DNA from: Paraburkholderia tropica
GTDB lineage: Bacteria > Pseudomonadota > Gammaproteobacteria > Burkholderiales > Burkholderiaceae
Length of the DNA stretch: 64,000 nucleotides
Reading direction: 5' to 3'
Assembly (NCBI RefSeq): GCF_914484835.1
Contig: NZ_CAJZAR010000001.1
Coordinates: 62,001 to 126,000, forward strand
Shown here: piece after piece, positions 1 to 8,908 of the stretch
Position numbering within the stretch: the stretch's first letter is position 1
Layout: each line of letters begins with the position of its first letter
The notes under the pieces: model-generated
What the model saw: only the letters and a program-made list of their open reading frames with translations
Databases searched by the model: none
What the model was told of the DNA's origin: nothing
Made by a program: the position numbers and the translations under genes

Positions 1-1
1 C

Positions 2-553
2 CTGTTCCGTCGCGAGATCGGCCAGATCGCGCCGCTCAAGCAGCCGACGCGCGCGCAGCCGCGCCGCGCGTCGCCCGTGCCGCTGCCGCTCCAGACCCAG
101 CGCGACGAGCAGGCCGTGCTGCACGAAGCCATCTCCGACGACTTCGACCCCGAAGCCTTCCTCGACACCGACGACACGCTGTACTACCACCGCCCCGGCA
201 TCAGCGAGGAAGTGGTGAAGAAGCTGCGCCGCGGCACGTGGATCGTCCAGGCTCAGCTCGACCTGCACGGCATGCGCCGCGAGGAAGCGCGCGAGGCGCT
301 GCAGGCGTTTATCCGCGAGGCCGGCAAGCGTGGTCTGCGCTGCGTACGTGTGATTCACGGCAAGGGACTGGGCTCGGTCGGCAAGGAGCCGGTGCTCAAG
401 GGCAAGGTGCGCGCATGGCTGGTGCAGAAGGAAGAAGTGATCGCGTTCTGCCAGGCGCGGCCGCACGACGGCGGCGCGGGCGCGGTGCTCGTGCTGCTCC
501 AGCCGCATGGCGGCGGGCATGGGCATCATCCTCACCACGCTGCGCATCCGTAA
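2..553 (+). CDS. Smr-domain protein (5' end outside window)
   Basis: The reading frame is open from the left edge, so the start lies upstream; an internal GTG at 77 is not needed. About 183 residues are visible. The C-terminal half is a Smr (small MutS-related) domain, with the LDLHG motif at about residues 85-89 and HGKG about 40 residues later; both are family hallmarks. Stand-alone Smr proteins are DNA- or RNA-nicking nucleases in the families studied, but the substrate of this one cannot be told from sequence. The N-terminal part is charged and probably linker. The tail is Gly/His rich. It stops 130 bases before the next gene. Confidence 0.85.
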   Translation: MFRREIGQIAPLKQPTRAQPRRASPVPLPLQTQRDEQAVLHEAISDDFDPEAFLDTDDTLYYHRPGISEEVVKKLRRGTWIVQAQLDLHGMRREEAREALQAFIREAGKRGLRCVRVIHGKGLGSVGKEPVLKGKVRAWLVQKEEVIAFCQARPHDGGAGAVLVLLQPHGGGHGHHPHHAAHP

Positions 554-685
554 CAACGATGGCGTGACTGTTGTGGCGTGACGATGGCGCAGCGCGTTCG
601 CGTCTCGTCTCCCGTTACTCCTACGCCATCCGGCTAGCTGTTGCGCGCGGCCGCGTTTCGTTATGGTCATCGGTATCCGTGATCG

Positions 686-1132
686 ATGCTCAACGTAACG
701 CCGCGCCACGCCGCCATGACCGCCAACGGCCTTCACACCACCTCGCGCCAGCTCGTCTACGCGCTGCCCATTCTGATGGGCGGCGTCGAGTACCTGTTGC
801 GCGTCGCGCTCGGCCAGAGCGACAGCGACGCCTTCTTTCCCAGCTCGCTCGCCGCGGGCGGCATCGCCCTGTTCATCGCGTTGACGGATCTGACTTCGCT
901 TTCGGCGCCGGAGTCCGGGGTCGTGTCCAGCCGCCGCAGCTGGCTCGATCAACGCCTCGCGCAAGCCGGCGTCTGGGCCGCTGTCGTGGGCACGGCCGGG
1001 TGGCTTTATCTTGTTTTAGCTTCCTTGAGCGAATCGGTAAAAGATGTCATTCCCTACCATCCATTCTGGTGGGCCATCGCCTACTATGGCGCAGGCGTAG
1101 TGCTGAACGAATGGAAAGCGAGAGCCGCATGA
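686..1132 (+). CDS. Small multi-pass membrane protein, unknown function
   Basis: A 148-residue protein not assigned to a known family. Four hydrophobic stretches can be seen, centred near residues 30, 60, 100 and 132, so it is probably an inner-membrane protein with about four helices. An alternative start is the ATG at 716 (MTANGLHTT); neither start has a strong ribosome binding site. Its stop overlaps the start of the next gene in an ATGA (1129-1132), which points to translational coupling and a shared role. The function is not known. Confidence 0.6.
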   Translation: MLNVTPRHAAMTANGLHTTSRQLVYALPILMGGVEYLLRVALGQSDSDAFFPSSLAAGGIALFIALTDLTSLSAPESGVVSSRRSWLDQRLAQAGVWAAVVGTAGWLYLVLASLSESVKDVIPYHPFWWAIAYYGAGVVLNEWKARAA

Positions 1133-1485
1133 CCGACATTTTCCTGGGATACCTGAGAGAGTTTGGCGCCTTCGACACGTTGATGGCCGCCATCTGGCTG
1201 TTCGCGCGCGTCATGGGGCGCATCGCCGACTTCGACAAGGCCATCGCGCTGCGCGCGCGTCTCAAGCGCACGCTGTCCAGCGCCGATTCGCCAGCCAGCG
1301 CCGAACTCAAGATCCTGCTCGCGCAGCTCGACGAACTCGAAGGCGCCTACACGCTTTCGAAGGCCACGGGCGTCAAGCTTCGGCAAATCGCGCAGAGCCA
1401 TCGCGCCTACACGGCACGCCTGAGTGCTGCGCTGCCAAGCACGTTCCACGAAATCGTCGAGCGGCCGTTTGTCGTGACCAGCTAG
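1129..1485 (+). CDS. Hypothetical protein coupled to the preceding membrane protein
   Basis: A 118-residue protein starting MTDIFLGYLREFG at the ATG that overlaps the previous stop codon. One moderately hydrophobic helix lies at about residues 16-32; the rest is a charged, helical protein. I recognise no family. The start is chosen because of the ATGA overlap; a longer upstream frame exists but runs antiparallel to nothing sensible and out of phase with the upstream gene. It ends just before a hairpin shared with the convergent ABC transporter operon. Confidence 0.55.
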   Translation: MTDIFLGYLREFGAFDTLMAAIWLFARVMGRIADFDKAIALRARLKRTLSSADSPASAELKILLAQLDELEGAYTLSKATGVKLRQIAQSHRAYTARLSAALPSTFHEIVERPFVVTS

Positions 1486-1536
1486 TCCGCGCGGTCTTCA
1501 ATCCGGCAATCACGGAAAGCGGGGAATACAAATAAA

Positions 1537-1569
1537 AAAGCCCCACGCGCATGCCACGCGTGAGGCTTT
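1537..1569. terminator. Intrinsic terminator between convergent genes
   Basis: A 13-bp stem (AAAGCCCCACGCG paired with CGCGTGAGGCTTT, one mismatch) with a 7-nt loop. It is flanked on the left by an A-run, which gives a U-run on the minus strand, so it mainly ends the minus-strand sugar transporter operon. Confidence 0.75.
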
Positions 1570-1620
1570 GCATCGGCGCAACTGCATCAGCTGGCAGCAG
1601 CGCCTTCGCAGCAGCACCGC

Positions 1621-2739
1621 TTAAGCGATGCGCTCCTCCGTCTTCGGATCGAACAGCACCGCCTTCGACACGTCGAACAGCAGGTCCATGTTGTTGAGCG
1701 GCTGCGGATTCGCGCCCGGGTGCACGCGGCTCACCACGCGCTTGCCGTTCACTTGCGCGAACACCAGCGTATCCGGGCCGGTCGGCTCGATCACGTCCAC
1801 CTTCACGGTGTGGCGTTGCAGTTCGTGGCCGTGGCCGTCGTGCGAGCTGCGCGCGTCGGTAATGCGCTCCGGGCGCAGACCCAGCACCACTTCCTGACCA
1901 ATGTAGCTGCGCAGCTTGTTCGCTTCGAACGGCAGGTTCAGCACATTGCGCGCCACGCCCGTGTCGAGTTCGAGGCCCACGCCCGAGCCCTGCTCCACCA
2001 GCTTGCCGTTGATGAAGTTCATCGGCGGCGCGCCAATGAAGCCTGCCACGAACAGGTTCGAGGGCGAGTCGTAGATATCCTGCGGCGCGCCGAACTGCTG
2101 AACGATGCCGTCCTTCATCACGGCGATGCGGTCGCCGAGCGTCATCGCTTCGATCTGGTCGTGCGTCACGTAGACGATCGTCTTGCCCACGCGCTGATGC
2201 AGCAGCTTGATTTCCGAACGCATCTCGATACGCAGCTTCGCGTCGAGGTTCGACAGCGGCTCGTCGAACAGGAACATGATCGGATCGCGCGCCAGTGCAC
2301 GGCCCATTGCCACGCGCTGACGCTGGCCGCCCGAGAGCTGGCCCGGCTTGCGGTCGAGCAGATGCTGAATCTGCAGCATGTTCGACACGCGGTCGACGAT
2401 CTGCGTCTGCTCGGCCTTCGGCACCTTGCGGATGTTCAGGCCGAACGAGATGTTCTCGCGCACCGTCATCGACGGATAGAGCGCGTACGACTGGAACACC
2501 ATCGCAATGTCGCGATCCTTCGGCGAAAGATCGTTGACGACCTTGCCGTCCATGCAGATCTCGCCCTTGGTCACGGTTTCGAGACCCGCGATCATGTTGA
2601 GCAGCGTCGATTTCCCGCAGCCCGAGCCGCCGACCAGAATCAGGAACTGGCCGTCTTCGATATCGATATTGACGCCCTTGAGGACGGGCACCCCGTTCGG
2701 GTAGGTCTTGTAGACGTCGCGAATGGAAAGGCTTGCCAT
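1621..2739 (-). CDS. Sugar ABC transporter ATPase (UgpC/MalK family)
   Basis: The ATP-hydrolysing subunit of a carbohydrate importer (CUT1 type), 372 residues. Visible are Walker A GGSGCGKST at about residue 37, the Q-loop in VFQSYALYP, the signature LSGGQRQR, Walker B LFDEPLSNLD and the switch His in VTHDQ. A C-terminal TOBE/MalK-type regulatory domain follows from about residue 240. The start is the ATG at 2739 (MASLSIRDV), where homology begins, rather than the ATG 21 bases upstream. It is the last gene of the operon. The family is often auto-named UgpC, but the neighbouring zwf-pgl-glk genes point to glucose or mannose rather than glycerol-3-phosphate. Confidence 0.9.
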   Translation of the reverse strand: MASLSIRDVYKTYPNGVPVLKGVNIDIEDGQFLILVGGSGCGKSTLLNMIAGLETVTKGEICMDGKVVNDLSPKDRDIAMVFQSYALYPSMTVRENISFGLNIRKVPKAEQTQIVDRVSNMLQIQHLLDRKPGQLSGGQRQRVAMGRALARDPIMFLFDEPLSNLDAKLRIEMRSEIKLLHQRVGKTIVYVTHDQIEAMTLGDRIAVMKDGIVQQFGAPQDIYDSPSNLFVAGFIGAPPMNFINGKLVEQGSGVGLELDTGVARNVLNLPFEANKLRSYIGQEVVLGLRPERITDARSSHDGHGHELQRHTVKVDVIEPTGPDTLVFAQVNGKRVVSRVHPGANPQPLNNMDLLFDVSKAVLFDPKTEERIA

Positions 2740-2818
2740 GCTATGAATCCTTTTGATCACTGCGCGCTATCGCGCATGAGACCGGGGCCGGCGCTCTCGC
2801 CCGCCCCGACCGACAGGT

Positions 2819-3676
2819 TTAACCCTTCACCGCGCCCGCCGTGAGACCGCGCACGAAGTAGCGGCCGGCGATCACGTAGACGAGCAGCGTGGGCAGCGCG
2901 GCGATGATCGCGCCGGCCATGTCGACGTTGTATTCCTTCACGCCCGTGGAGGTGTTCACGAGATTGTTCAGCGCCACCGTGATCGGCATCGAATCGACGC
3001 CCGAGAACACGATACCGAACAGGAAGTCGTTCCAGATCTGCGTGAATTGCCAGATCAGGCACACCATGAAGATCGGCAGCGACAGCGGCATCATGATGCG
3101 CGAGAAGATCATGAAGAACCCGGCGCCGTCGATGCGCGCGGCCTTCACGAGTTCGGCCGGCACGCTCACGTAGAAGTTGCGGAAGAACATCGTGGTGAAC
3201 GCGATGCCGTACACGACGTGCACCAGCACCAGCCCGCCGATCGTGTTCGAGAGGCCGAAGAAGCCTTCGAGACGCGCCATCGGCAGCAGGATCGCCTGGA
3301 ACGGAATGAAGCAGCCGACCAGCAGCATGGTGAACAGCGCGTCGGCGCCGCGGAAGCGCCAGTGCGTGAGCACGTAGCCGTTGAACGCACCGATGATCGA
3401 CGAGATCAGCACGGCCGGAATCACCATCTTCACGGAGTTCATGAAGAACGGCTGCATGCCGTCGCAGCGCACGCCCGTGCAGGCCTCGCTCCACGCCTTG
3501 ATCCACGGCGCGAAGGTCGGGCTCGTCGGCAGCGTCAGCATGTTGCCCGAGTGGATCTGGTCGAGCGACTTGAACGACGTCGACAGCATCACGTACAGCG
3601 GGAACAGGAAGTACAACGCGAACAGGATCAGCGCCGCGTACACGAACACACGGCTCAGCTTCATCTTAGGCTGCAT
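2819..3676 (-). CDS. gtsC: Sugar ABC transporter permease (MalG-like, GtsC-type)
   Basis: An inner-membrane subunit of 285 residues with about six helices. The cytoplasmic EAA loop, which contacts the ATPase, is visible as ELVKAARIDGAG followed by IMMPLSLP. The start at 3676 is supported by GAGGAG eight bases upstream and overlaps the end of the upstream permease gene by 11 bases; an ATG at 3664 is the alternative. Assignment to the glucose/mannose transporter GtsC rests on the operon next to the glucose catabolic genes, so the substrate is an inference. Confidence 0.88.
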   Translation of the reverse strand: MQPKMKLSRVFVYAALILFALYFLFPLYVMLSTSFKSLDQIHSGNMLTLPTSPTFAPWIKAWSEACTGVRCDGMQPFFMNSVKMVIPAVLISSIIGAFNGYVLTHWRFRGADALFTMLLVGCFIPFQAILLPMARLEGFFGLSNTIGGLVLVHVVYGIAFTTMFFRNFYVSVPAELVKAARIDGAGFFMIFSRIMMPLSLPIFMVCLIWQFTQIWNDFLFGIVFSGVDSMPITVALNNLVNTSTGVKEYNVDMAGAIIAALPTLLVYVIAGRYFVRGLTAGAVKG

Positions 3677-4607
3677 TGCGCGTGCTCCTCGATTCCAGAT
3701 ACATCAGCGGCACGAGCACGGCCACGACGGTGGCGAGCATCATCATCGACGAGGCTGCGCCCACGCCGAGTTGCCCGCGGTTGAACGAAAACGTGTACAT
3801 GAAGATGGCCGGCAGCGACGACGACGTGCCCGGACCACCCGCGGTCAGCGCGACGACGAGGTCGAACGTCTTGATCGTGATGTGGCACAGGATCAGCAGC
3901 ACCGAGAAGAACACCGGACGCATGCTCGGAATCACGATCTTGCGGTAGATCGTGGGCAGCGTCGCGCCATCCACCTGGGCAGCCTTGAAGATCTCGCTGT
4001 CGACACCGCGCAGGCCCGCGAGGAACAGCGCCATGCAAAAGCCCGTCGATTGCCAGACCGCGGCCACGACGATACAGAAGATGGCCTTGTCCGGGTCGTT
4101 GAGCCAGTCGAGCTGGAAGCTCGTCCAGCCCCACTGGTGCAGCACCTGCTGCAGACCCATGTCGGGGTTGAAGATCCACTGCCATGCCGTGCCCGTCACG
4201 ATGTACGAAAGCGCCATCGGATAGAGGAACACTGCGCGCAGCGCGCCTTCCTGGCGGATCTGCTGGTCGAGCAGGATGGCGAGGAACAGGCCAAGCGCGA
4301 CGCAGACGGCGATGAACGGGATGCCGAACCAGCCGAGATTCTGCGCCGACGTCCACCAGACGTCATTGGCAAACAGCTCGCGGTAACGGTCCAGACCCAC
4401 GAAGTCGTAGCGCGGCATCAGTCGCGAATTCGACAGCGACAGATAGCCGGTAATCAGAATGAAACCGTAGACGAAAACAATGCTGATCAGGACGCTGGGC
4501 GAAAGCACCAGCTTCGGGATCCAGCGGTCGGCGAGCGCCGCCATCGGCGACGCGCGGCGGGTGGCAGGCGTGGCCGCCTTGCCGTTGCCGCTAAGAGAAG
4601 CAGTCAC
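3666..4607 (-). CDS. gtsB: Sugar ABC transporter permease (MalF-like, GtsB-type)
   Basis: An inner-membrane permease of 313 residues, partner of the downstream MalG-like subunit. It has a soluble Ala-rich N-terminus and then about six helices. The EAA loop reads EIFKAAQVDGATL with VIPSMRPV after it. I chose the GTG at 4607 because AGGAGT lies six bases before it; a longer frame starting at 4649 has no such site. The stop overlaps the start of gtsC, so the two are probably translated together. The sugar is inferred from context. Confidence 0.86.
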   Translation of the reverse strand: MTASLSGNGKAATPATRRASPMAALADRWIPKLVLSPSVLISIVFVYGFILITGYLSLSNSRLMPRYDFVGLDRYRELFANDVWWTSAQNLGWFGIPFIAVCVALGLFLAILLDQQIRQEGALRAVFLYPMALSYIVTGTAWQWIFNPDMGLQQVLHQWGWTSFQLDWLNDPDKAIFCIVVAAVWQSTGFCMALFLAGLRGVDSEIFKAAQVDGATLPTIYRKIVIPSMRPVFFSVLLILCHITIKTFDLVVALTAGGPGTSSSLPAIFMYTFSFNRGQLGVGAASSMMMLATVVAVLVPLMYLESRSTRNAA

Positions 4608-4748
4608 TGCGCAACTCCTGGTACGGTGCAAAAGCGCGCGGGCTTTCACACGAATGATGGGGTTCGGGCTGAACCGTCATGTCCAGGGTGTGCCGCGCGG
4701 GCACACCCTGCTTGCTTCAAGACAGCAAACGACTGCTGTCGTGCGGCT

Positions 4749-5996
4749 TTACTTCGTCTTCGCAGCCTTCGCGAGCGCTTCCACCGCGCTCTTCGAATCC
4801 TGGTTCGAGTTCATGAACTTCGTGACGACGTCGGTGATCGCGCCGGCCGTTGCGTCGGCTTGCGCCATGCCGTGTGCGAGCGACGGCACGTAGCCGCCGG
4901 CCTTGATGGCCGTCTGCTCATCCGCGTACGACTGCTTGCCGCACTCGTCGAACTTGCTCATGTCCACACCCAGACGGACCGGAATCGAACCCTTGTACAG
5001 GCTGAACTGCTCCTGGAACGCCGGGCTCATGATGGTCTTCGCGAGCGCGAGCTGGCCCGGCGTTGCCGCCTTCTGGCCCTTCTGCTGGAAGAACACGAAC
5101 GAGTCGACGTTAAAAGTGTAGGCCTTCGACGTGCCCGGCACCGGCGCGCAGACGTAATCCGTGCCCGGCTTCTTGTTCGCGTTCGCGAACTCGCCCTTGG
5201 CCCAGTCGCCCATGAACTGCATGCCGGCCTTGCCGTTGATGACCATGGCCGTGGCCAGGTTCCAGTCGCGGCCCGTGCGGCCGTTATCCATGTACGACTC
5301 GATCTTGCGGACCGTGTCGAACACGCCGACCATCTGCGCCGACGTCAGCGTCTTCTGGTCCAGATCGACGATCGCCTTCTTGTAGAAGTCCGCGCCCTGC
5401 GAGAGGACCACGTCTTCCCACAGCGTCAGGTCTTGCCACGGCTGGCCGCCGGCTGCGACCGGCTGGATGCCCGCTGCCTTCAGCTTGTCGGCGACGGCGA
5501 AGAATTCCGGCCAGGTCGTCGGGACCTTGGCGCCGACCTTGTCGAGCGCAGCCTTGTTGATCCACACCCAGTTCACGCGGTGCACCGAGAACGGCGCGGC
5601 GACGTAGTGGCCGTCCGCGTGCATGATCTTGTCGATCTGCGGCGGCAGGTTGGCCTTCCAGTCACCCGCGACCGAGTCGATCGGGGCGAGCACGCCCTGC
5701 TCCGCCCATTCCTGGATCAGCGGGCCCTTGATCTGGGCCGCGCTCGGCGCATTGCCCGAAATCACCTGGGTCTTGAGTGCCGTCATGGCTGCAGCACCCG
5801 CGCCGCCTGCAACGGCGAAGTCCTTCCAGGTATAGCCCTGCTTCTGCATGTCGTCCTTGAGCACGCCGACGGCCTTCGACTCGCCGCCCGACGTCCACCA
5901 GTGCAGCACTTCGATCGACTCGGCAGCTTGCGCCGTGGCGACGCCGCCCATCAGACCTGCTGCGCACAGGGCGCCCATGATCGCTCGGAATTTCAT
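4749..5996 (-). CDS. gtsA: Periplasmic sugar-binding protein (GtsA-type)
   Basis: The extracellular solute-binding protein of the importer, 415 residues. It has a clear signal peptide (MKFRAIMGALCAAGLMGG, cleavage likely after AQA at about residue 24). The mature part starts ESIEVLHWWTSGGE, typical of family 1 sugar-binding proteins, with Trp residues that would stack on a sugar ring. It is the first gene of the operon, with a strong GGAGGAG site upstream, and sits 140 bases from gtsB, which fits higher expression of the binding protein. Glucose or mannose is the likely ligand because of the divergent zwf-pgl-glk genes. Confidence 0.9.
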   Translation of the reverse strand: MKFRAIMGALCAAGLMGGVATAQAAESIEVLHWWTSGGESKAVGVLKDDMQKQGYTWKDFAVAGGAGAAAMTALKTQVISGNAPSAAQIKGPLIQEWAEQGVLAPIDSVAGDWKANLPPQIDKIMHADGHYVAAPFSVHRVNWVWINKAALDKVGAKVPTTWPEFFAVADKLKAAGIQPVAAGGQPWQDLTLWEDVVLSQGADFYKKAIVDLDQKTLTSAQMVGVFDTVRKIESYMDNGRTGRDWNLATAMVINGKAGMQFMGDWAKGEFANANKKPGTDYVCAPVPGTSKAYTFNVDSFVFFQQKGQKAATPGQLALAKTIMSPAFQEQFSLYKGSIPVRLGVDMSKFDECGKQSYADEQTAIKAGGYVPSLAHGMAQADATAGAITDVVTKFMNSNQDSKSAVEALAKAAKTK

Positions 5997-6619
5997 TGCT
6001 TATCTCCTCCAGACACCTGAACAAAAAACGGTTGGCCCCTGATGTCGCCAGGGTGCGTGTGGTTCAAACAGGCTTAAAACAGGCAAAACACGGGACGGAC
6101 GGGCGCCGGAGTACCGCGCGCGCGTATTGTCTTTAGATGCGCGCGGGCCGCGGGCCGGTGTCCGGCCGCTGGACGCTCAAGAGATGAGTGGTTCGGAATG
6201 CAAAGACTGTCTCCTCTTTTGATTTTCACCGGCCGCGTTCGCATGGTCGACGTGCGCAGCCAGTCGAGGCGCCGCACGCGTCACGCGGCCGAACATCCCA
6301 CCGCCAGGCGTCTGTTGCCGCGCCCGGCTCGTACATGGACGAATCCATTGTCCGTTAACATGAGGGACGTTCCGTCCGCCCGCGAAAAACTGCTGTGCAA
6401 AACCTCCGCACACACGCCGCAAACCCGCACTGCGCCGCGCTTCCCAGCACTTTTTTCATCGAATGAACGTTACCTCTTGATTTGGATTGTAGTTAAACTA
6501 CAATTCAGTGTCAAAAAAAATTTTATCGGACTACGGCCGCCCGACGGAGCCCGCCCGGCATTGCGCCGGCGCACGCTTCACCCTTGTTCCGCGGCCCCCT
6601 CAGGACTGTGACGGAGACT
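5997..6619. other. Divergent intergenic region, gtsA / zwf
   Basis: About 620 bases between the divergent sugar transporter and zwf genes. The zwf-proximal part turns AT rich and holds the HexR-like palindrome at 6487-6503. On the gtsA side I found no clear -35/-10 pair and no second HexR-type palindrome. The short open frames here look like chance frames. Confidence 0.6.
6487..6503. promoter_or_regulatory. Probable HexR operator
   Basis: A perfect 17-base palindrome, TTGTAGTTAAACTACAA, 117 bases before the zwf start. It matches the HexR recognition pattern described in gammaproteobacteria (TGTARTnnnAYTACA type). The regulator gene (glk-hexR) is in the downstream operon, so HexR probably represses this operon until KDPG, the Entner-Doudoroff intermediate, releases it. 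The palindrome is seen directly; regulator identity is inferred. Confidence 0.75.
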
Positions 6620-8086
6620 ATGCAATTCCCTACCGATTCGGGTTTTACGTTCGTGCTCTTTGGCGCCACCGGCGACCTGGCGATGCGCAAGATCCTGCCT
6701 GCGCTGTTCGAGGCGCACCGCTCGGGCATGCTCGCGGAGTCGGGCAAGATCGTGGGCGTCGCGCGTCATGAGGACGACCGCGCCCACTACCTTCAGTGGG
6801 TCGAGGAACACGTCAAGCCGCACGTCTCGAAGAACGGTCTGGACGAAGCCGCGTGGGCGAGCTTTCTCGAACGCATCGCCTATGTGAAGCTCGACCTTTC
6901 GCGCGCCGAAGACTTCACGCATCTGCGCGACGGCATCGCCGCGCTGCCCGGCATCCGCGTGTTCTATCTGGCCACGGGTCCGTCGCTGTTCGTGCCGATC
7001 TGCCGCGCGCTCGCCGCCGTCGGCCTGAACGAAAACTCGCGCATCGTGCTGGAAAAGCCGCTCGGCTACGACCTCAAGTCGTCGAATGCGATCAACGACG
7101 CAGTCGGCGAAATCTTCGCGGAAGAACAGATCTACCGTATCGACCACTACCTCGGCAAAGAGCCCGTGCAGAACCTGCTCGCGCTGCGTTTCGGCAACGC
7201 GCTGTTTGAGCCGCTGTGGCGCCGCGAATGGGTCGAGAGCATCCAGATCACCATCGCCGAGGAGCTGGGCGTGGAAGCGCGCGGCGACTTCTACGACAAC
7301 ACCGGCGCGCTGCGCGATATGGTGCAGAACCATTTGCTGCAGCTGCTCTCGATCGTCGCGATGGAGCCGCCGCACTCGATGGATTCCGATTCGGTGCGCG
7401 ATGAAAAGCTGCGCGTCTTGCGCGCGCTCAAGCCCATCGATCCGAACGAGATTCAGAAGATGGCCGTGCGCGGCCAATATCACGCGGGTGTGATCCGCGG
7501 CACGCCGGTGCCGGCCTATGCGACCGAAAAAGGCGTGAAGCCCGACAGCCACACCGAAACCTTCGTGGCGCTCAAGGTCGAGATCGAAAACTGGCGCTGG
7601 GCCGGCGTGCCCTTCTTCCTGCGCACCGGCAAGCGTCTGGCCGACCGCGTCGCGGAGATCGTCGTGAATTTCCGCCCGGTGCCGCATTCGGCGCTCGGTC
7701 CCACGGCGCTGCGCCCCGGTTCGAACCGCCTCGTGATCCGCCTGCAGCCGAACGAAACGATTCGTCTGTATTGCCTCGCCAAGCAGCCCGGCGAAGGCAT
7801 GAATCTCGCGAGCGTGCATCTGGATCTCGCGTTCGACCAGTTCTTCCGCGAAGGCCAGATGGAGGCGTATCAGCGTCTGCTGCTCGACGTCATCAACGGA
7901 CGCCTTGCGCTGTTCGTGCGCCGCGACGAGCAGGAAGCCGCATGGAAGTGGGTCGAGCCGATCCTCAACGAGTGGACCGCGGCCACGCGCGCGCCCAAGC
8001 CGTACGCAGCGGGCACGTGGGGCCCGGCGGCGGCGAGCGCGATGCTGGCGCAGCACGGCACCTGCTGGCTCGAGGAAGAGAATTGA
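6620..8086 (+). CDS. zwf: Glucose-6-phosphate 1-dehydrogenase
   Basis: Oxidises glucose-6-phosphate to 6-phosphogluconolactone with reduction of NADP+ (or NAD+), the entry to the Entner-Doudoroff and pentose phosphate routes. It is 488 residues, the usual length. The nucleotide-binding GATGDLAMRK is at residues 15-24, and the active-site signature RIDHYLGKE runs from residue 173 with catalytic-region His176. I chose the ATG at 6620 (MQFPTDSGF) with GGAG before it; an in-frame ATG at 6584 would add 12 residues not typical of the family. It heads the zwf-pgl-glk operon behind a HexR palindrome. Confidence 0.96.
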   Translation: MQFPTDSGFTFVLFGATGDLAMRKILPALFEAHRSGMLAESGKIVGVARHEDDRAHYLQWVEEHVKPHVSKNGLDEAAWASFLERIAYVKLDLSRAEDFTHLRDGIAALPGIRVFYLATGPSLFVPICRALAAVGLNENSRIVLEKPLGYDLKSSNAINDAVGEIFAEEQIYRIDHYLGKEPVQNLLALRFGNALFEPLWRREWVESIQITIAEELGVEARGDFYDNTGALRDMVQNHLLQLLSIVAMEPPHSMDSDSVRDEKLRVLRALKPIDPNEIQKMAVRGQYHAGVIRGTPVPAYATEKGVKPDSHTETFVALKVEIENWRWAGVPFFLRTGKRLADRVAEIVVNFRPVPHSALGPTALRPGSNRLVIRLQPNETIRLYCLAKQPGEGMNLASVHLDLAFDQFFREGQMEAYQRLLLDVINGRLALFVRRDEQEAAWKWVEPILNEWTAATRAPKPYAAGTWGPAAASAMLAQHGTCWLEEEN

Positions 8087-8206
8087 GGCGAGTGAATTGA
8101 GGCAAGAGAATCGACGCGCGCGGCGCGGCCTTGCCGGGCCGCGCGCAGGCAGGAACGCACAGATGAAACACCCCGCAGACCTACAAAAAAGCAGCCTGGA
8201 GGAGAA

Positions 8207-8908
8207 GTGATCGAGCTTCACGTATTCGACGACCCGCGCGTCCAATCCGACGCGCTGGCGCGAGCCGTGGGCGATGCGCTACATGCGTCGCTCACCGCTC
8301 TGCAAGCCGCGCCCGGCACCGGTGCGCGGCGTGCAACGCTGGCTGTCTCGGGCGGCACGAGCCCGCGTCCGTTTCTTGAAACCCTGTCGACGCATCGCTT
8401 CGACTGGTCGCACATCGACGTCACGCTCGTCGACGACCGCTGGGTGCCGGAAAGCGATTCGGCCAGCAACGCGCGCCTCGCGCACGAAACGCTGCTGAAG
8501 AACGAAGCGGCCAGCGCGCGCTTCCTGCCGCTCGTCGACGTCGCGCAGGATCTCGACGCGCACGTGGCCGCGCTCAACGCCGATCCGCAACGCCTGCTGC
8601 CCAACGTCGCCGTGCTCGGCATGGGCGAGGACGGCCACACGGCCTCGATCTTCGCCGACGCGCCCGAGTGGCACGAAGCCATCACCACGCCGCGCCCGTT
8701 CGTCGCCGTGCATCCGCAGGCCGCGCCGCACGCGCGCGTCTCGTGGTCGATGCAGGCGCTGCGCCAGGTGGACCGCCTGTTCCTGCTGATCGCGGGACAG
8801 CGCAAACTCGACGTGCTGCAGCAAGCAGCCGCGACAGAACAGAAAAACGCCATTTCGAAACTGGCGAACGACAAGGGAGTGAGACTCGATGTCTACTGGT
8901 GCGCCTAA
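8207..8908 (+). CDS. pgl: 6-phosphogluconolactonase
   Basis: Hydrolyses 6-phosphogluconolactone to 6-phosphogluconate, the step after Zwf. It has 233 residues of the glucosamine-6-phosphate isomerase/6-phosphogluconolactonase fold. The motif [13 protein letters not shown] is at about residues 137-149, and [10 protein letters not shown] near residue 47. Translation starts at GTG 8207, preceded by GGAGGAG. Its end overlaps the start of glk by 20 bases, so the genes are co-translated. It sits 120 bases after zwf in the same operon. Confidence 0.94.
   Translation: MIELHVFDDPRVQSDALARAVGDALHASLTALQAAPGTGARRATLAVSGGTSPRPFLETLSTHRFDWSHIDVTLVDDRWVPESDSASNARLAHETLLKNEAASARFLPLVDVAQDLDAHVAALNADPQRLLPNVAVLGMGEDGHTASIFADAPEWHEAITTPRPFVAVHPQAAPHARVSWSMQALRQVDRLFLLIAGQRKLDVLQQAAATEQKNAISKLANDKGVRLDVYWCA

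Noticed and set aside
3381..6020. Very long open frame (about 880 codons) opposite the sugar transporter genes.
   Set aside because: GC-rich genes with strong GC3 leave antisense frames open. The product is Arg/His/Ala-rich low complexity and the sense genes have full functional motifs.
6347..6362. TTGTCCGTTAACATGA considered as a second HexR site.
   Set aside because: Only the outer bases match; the halves are not inverted repeats.
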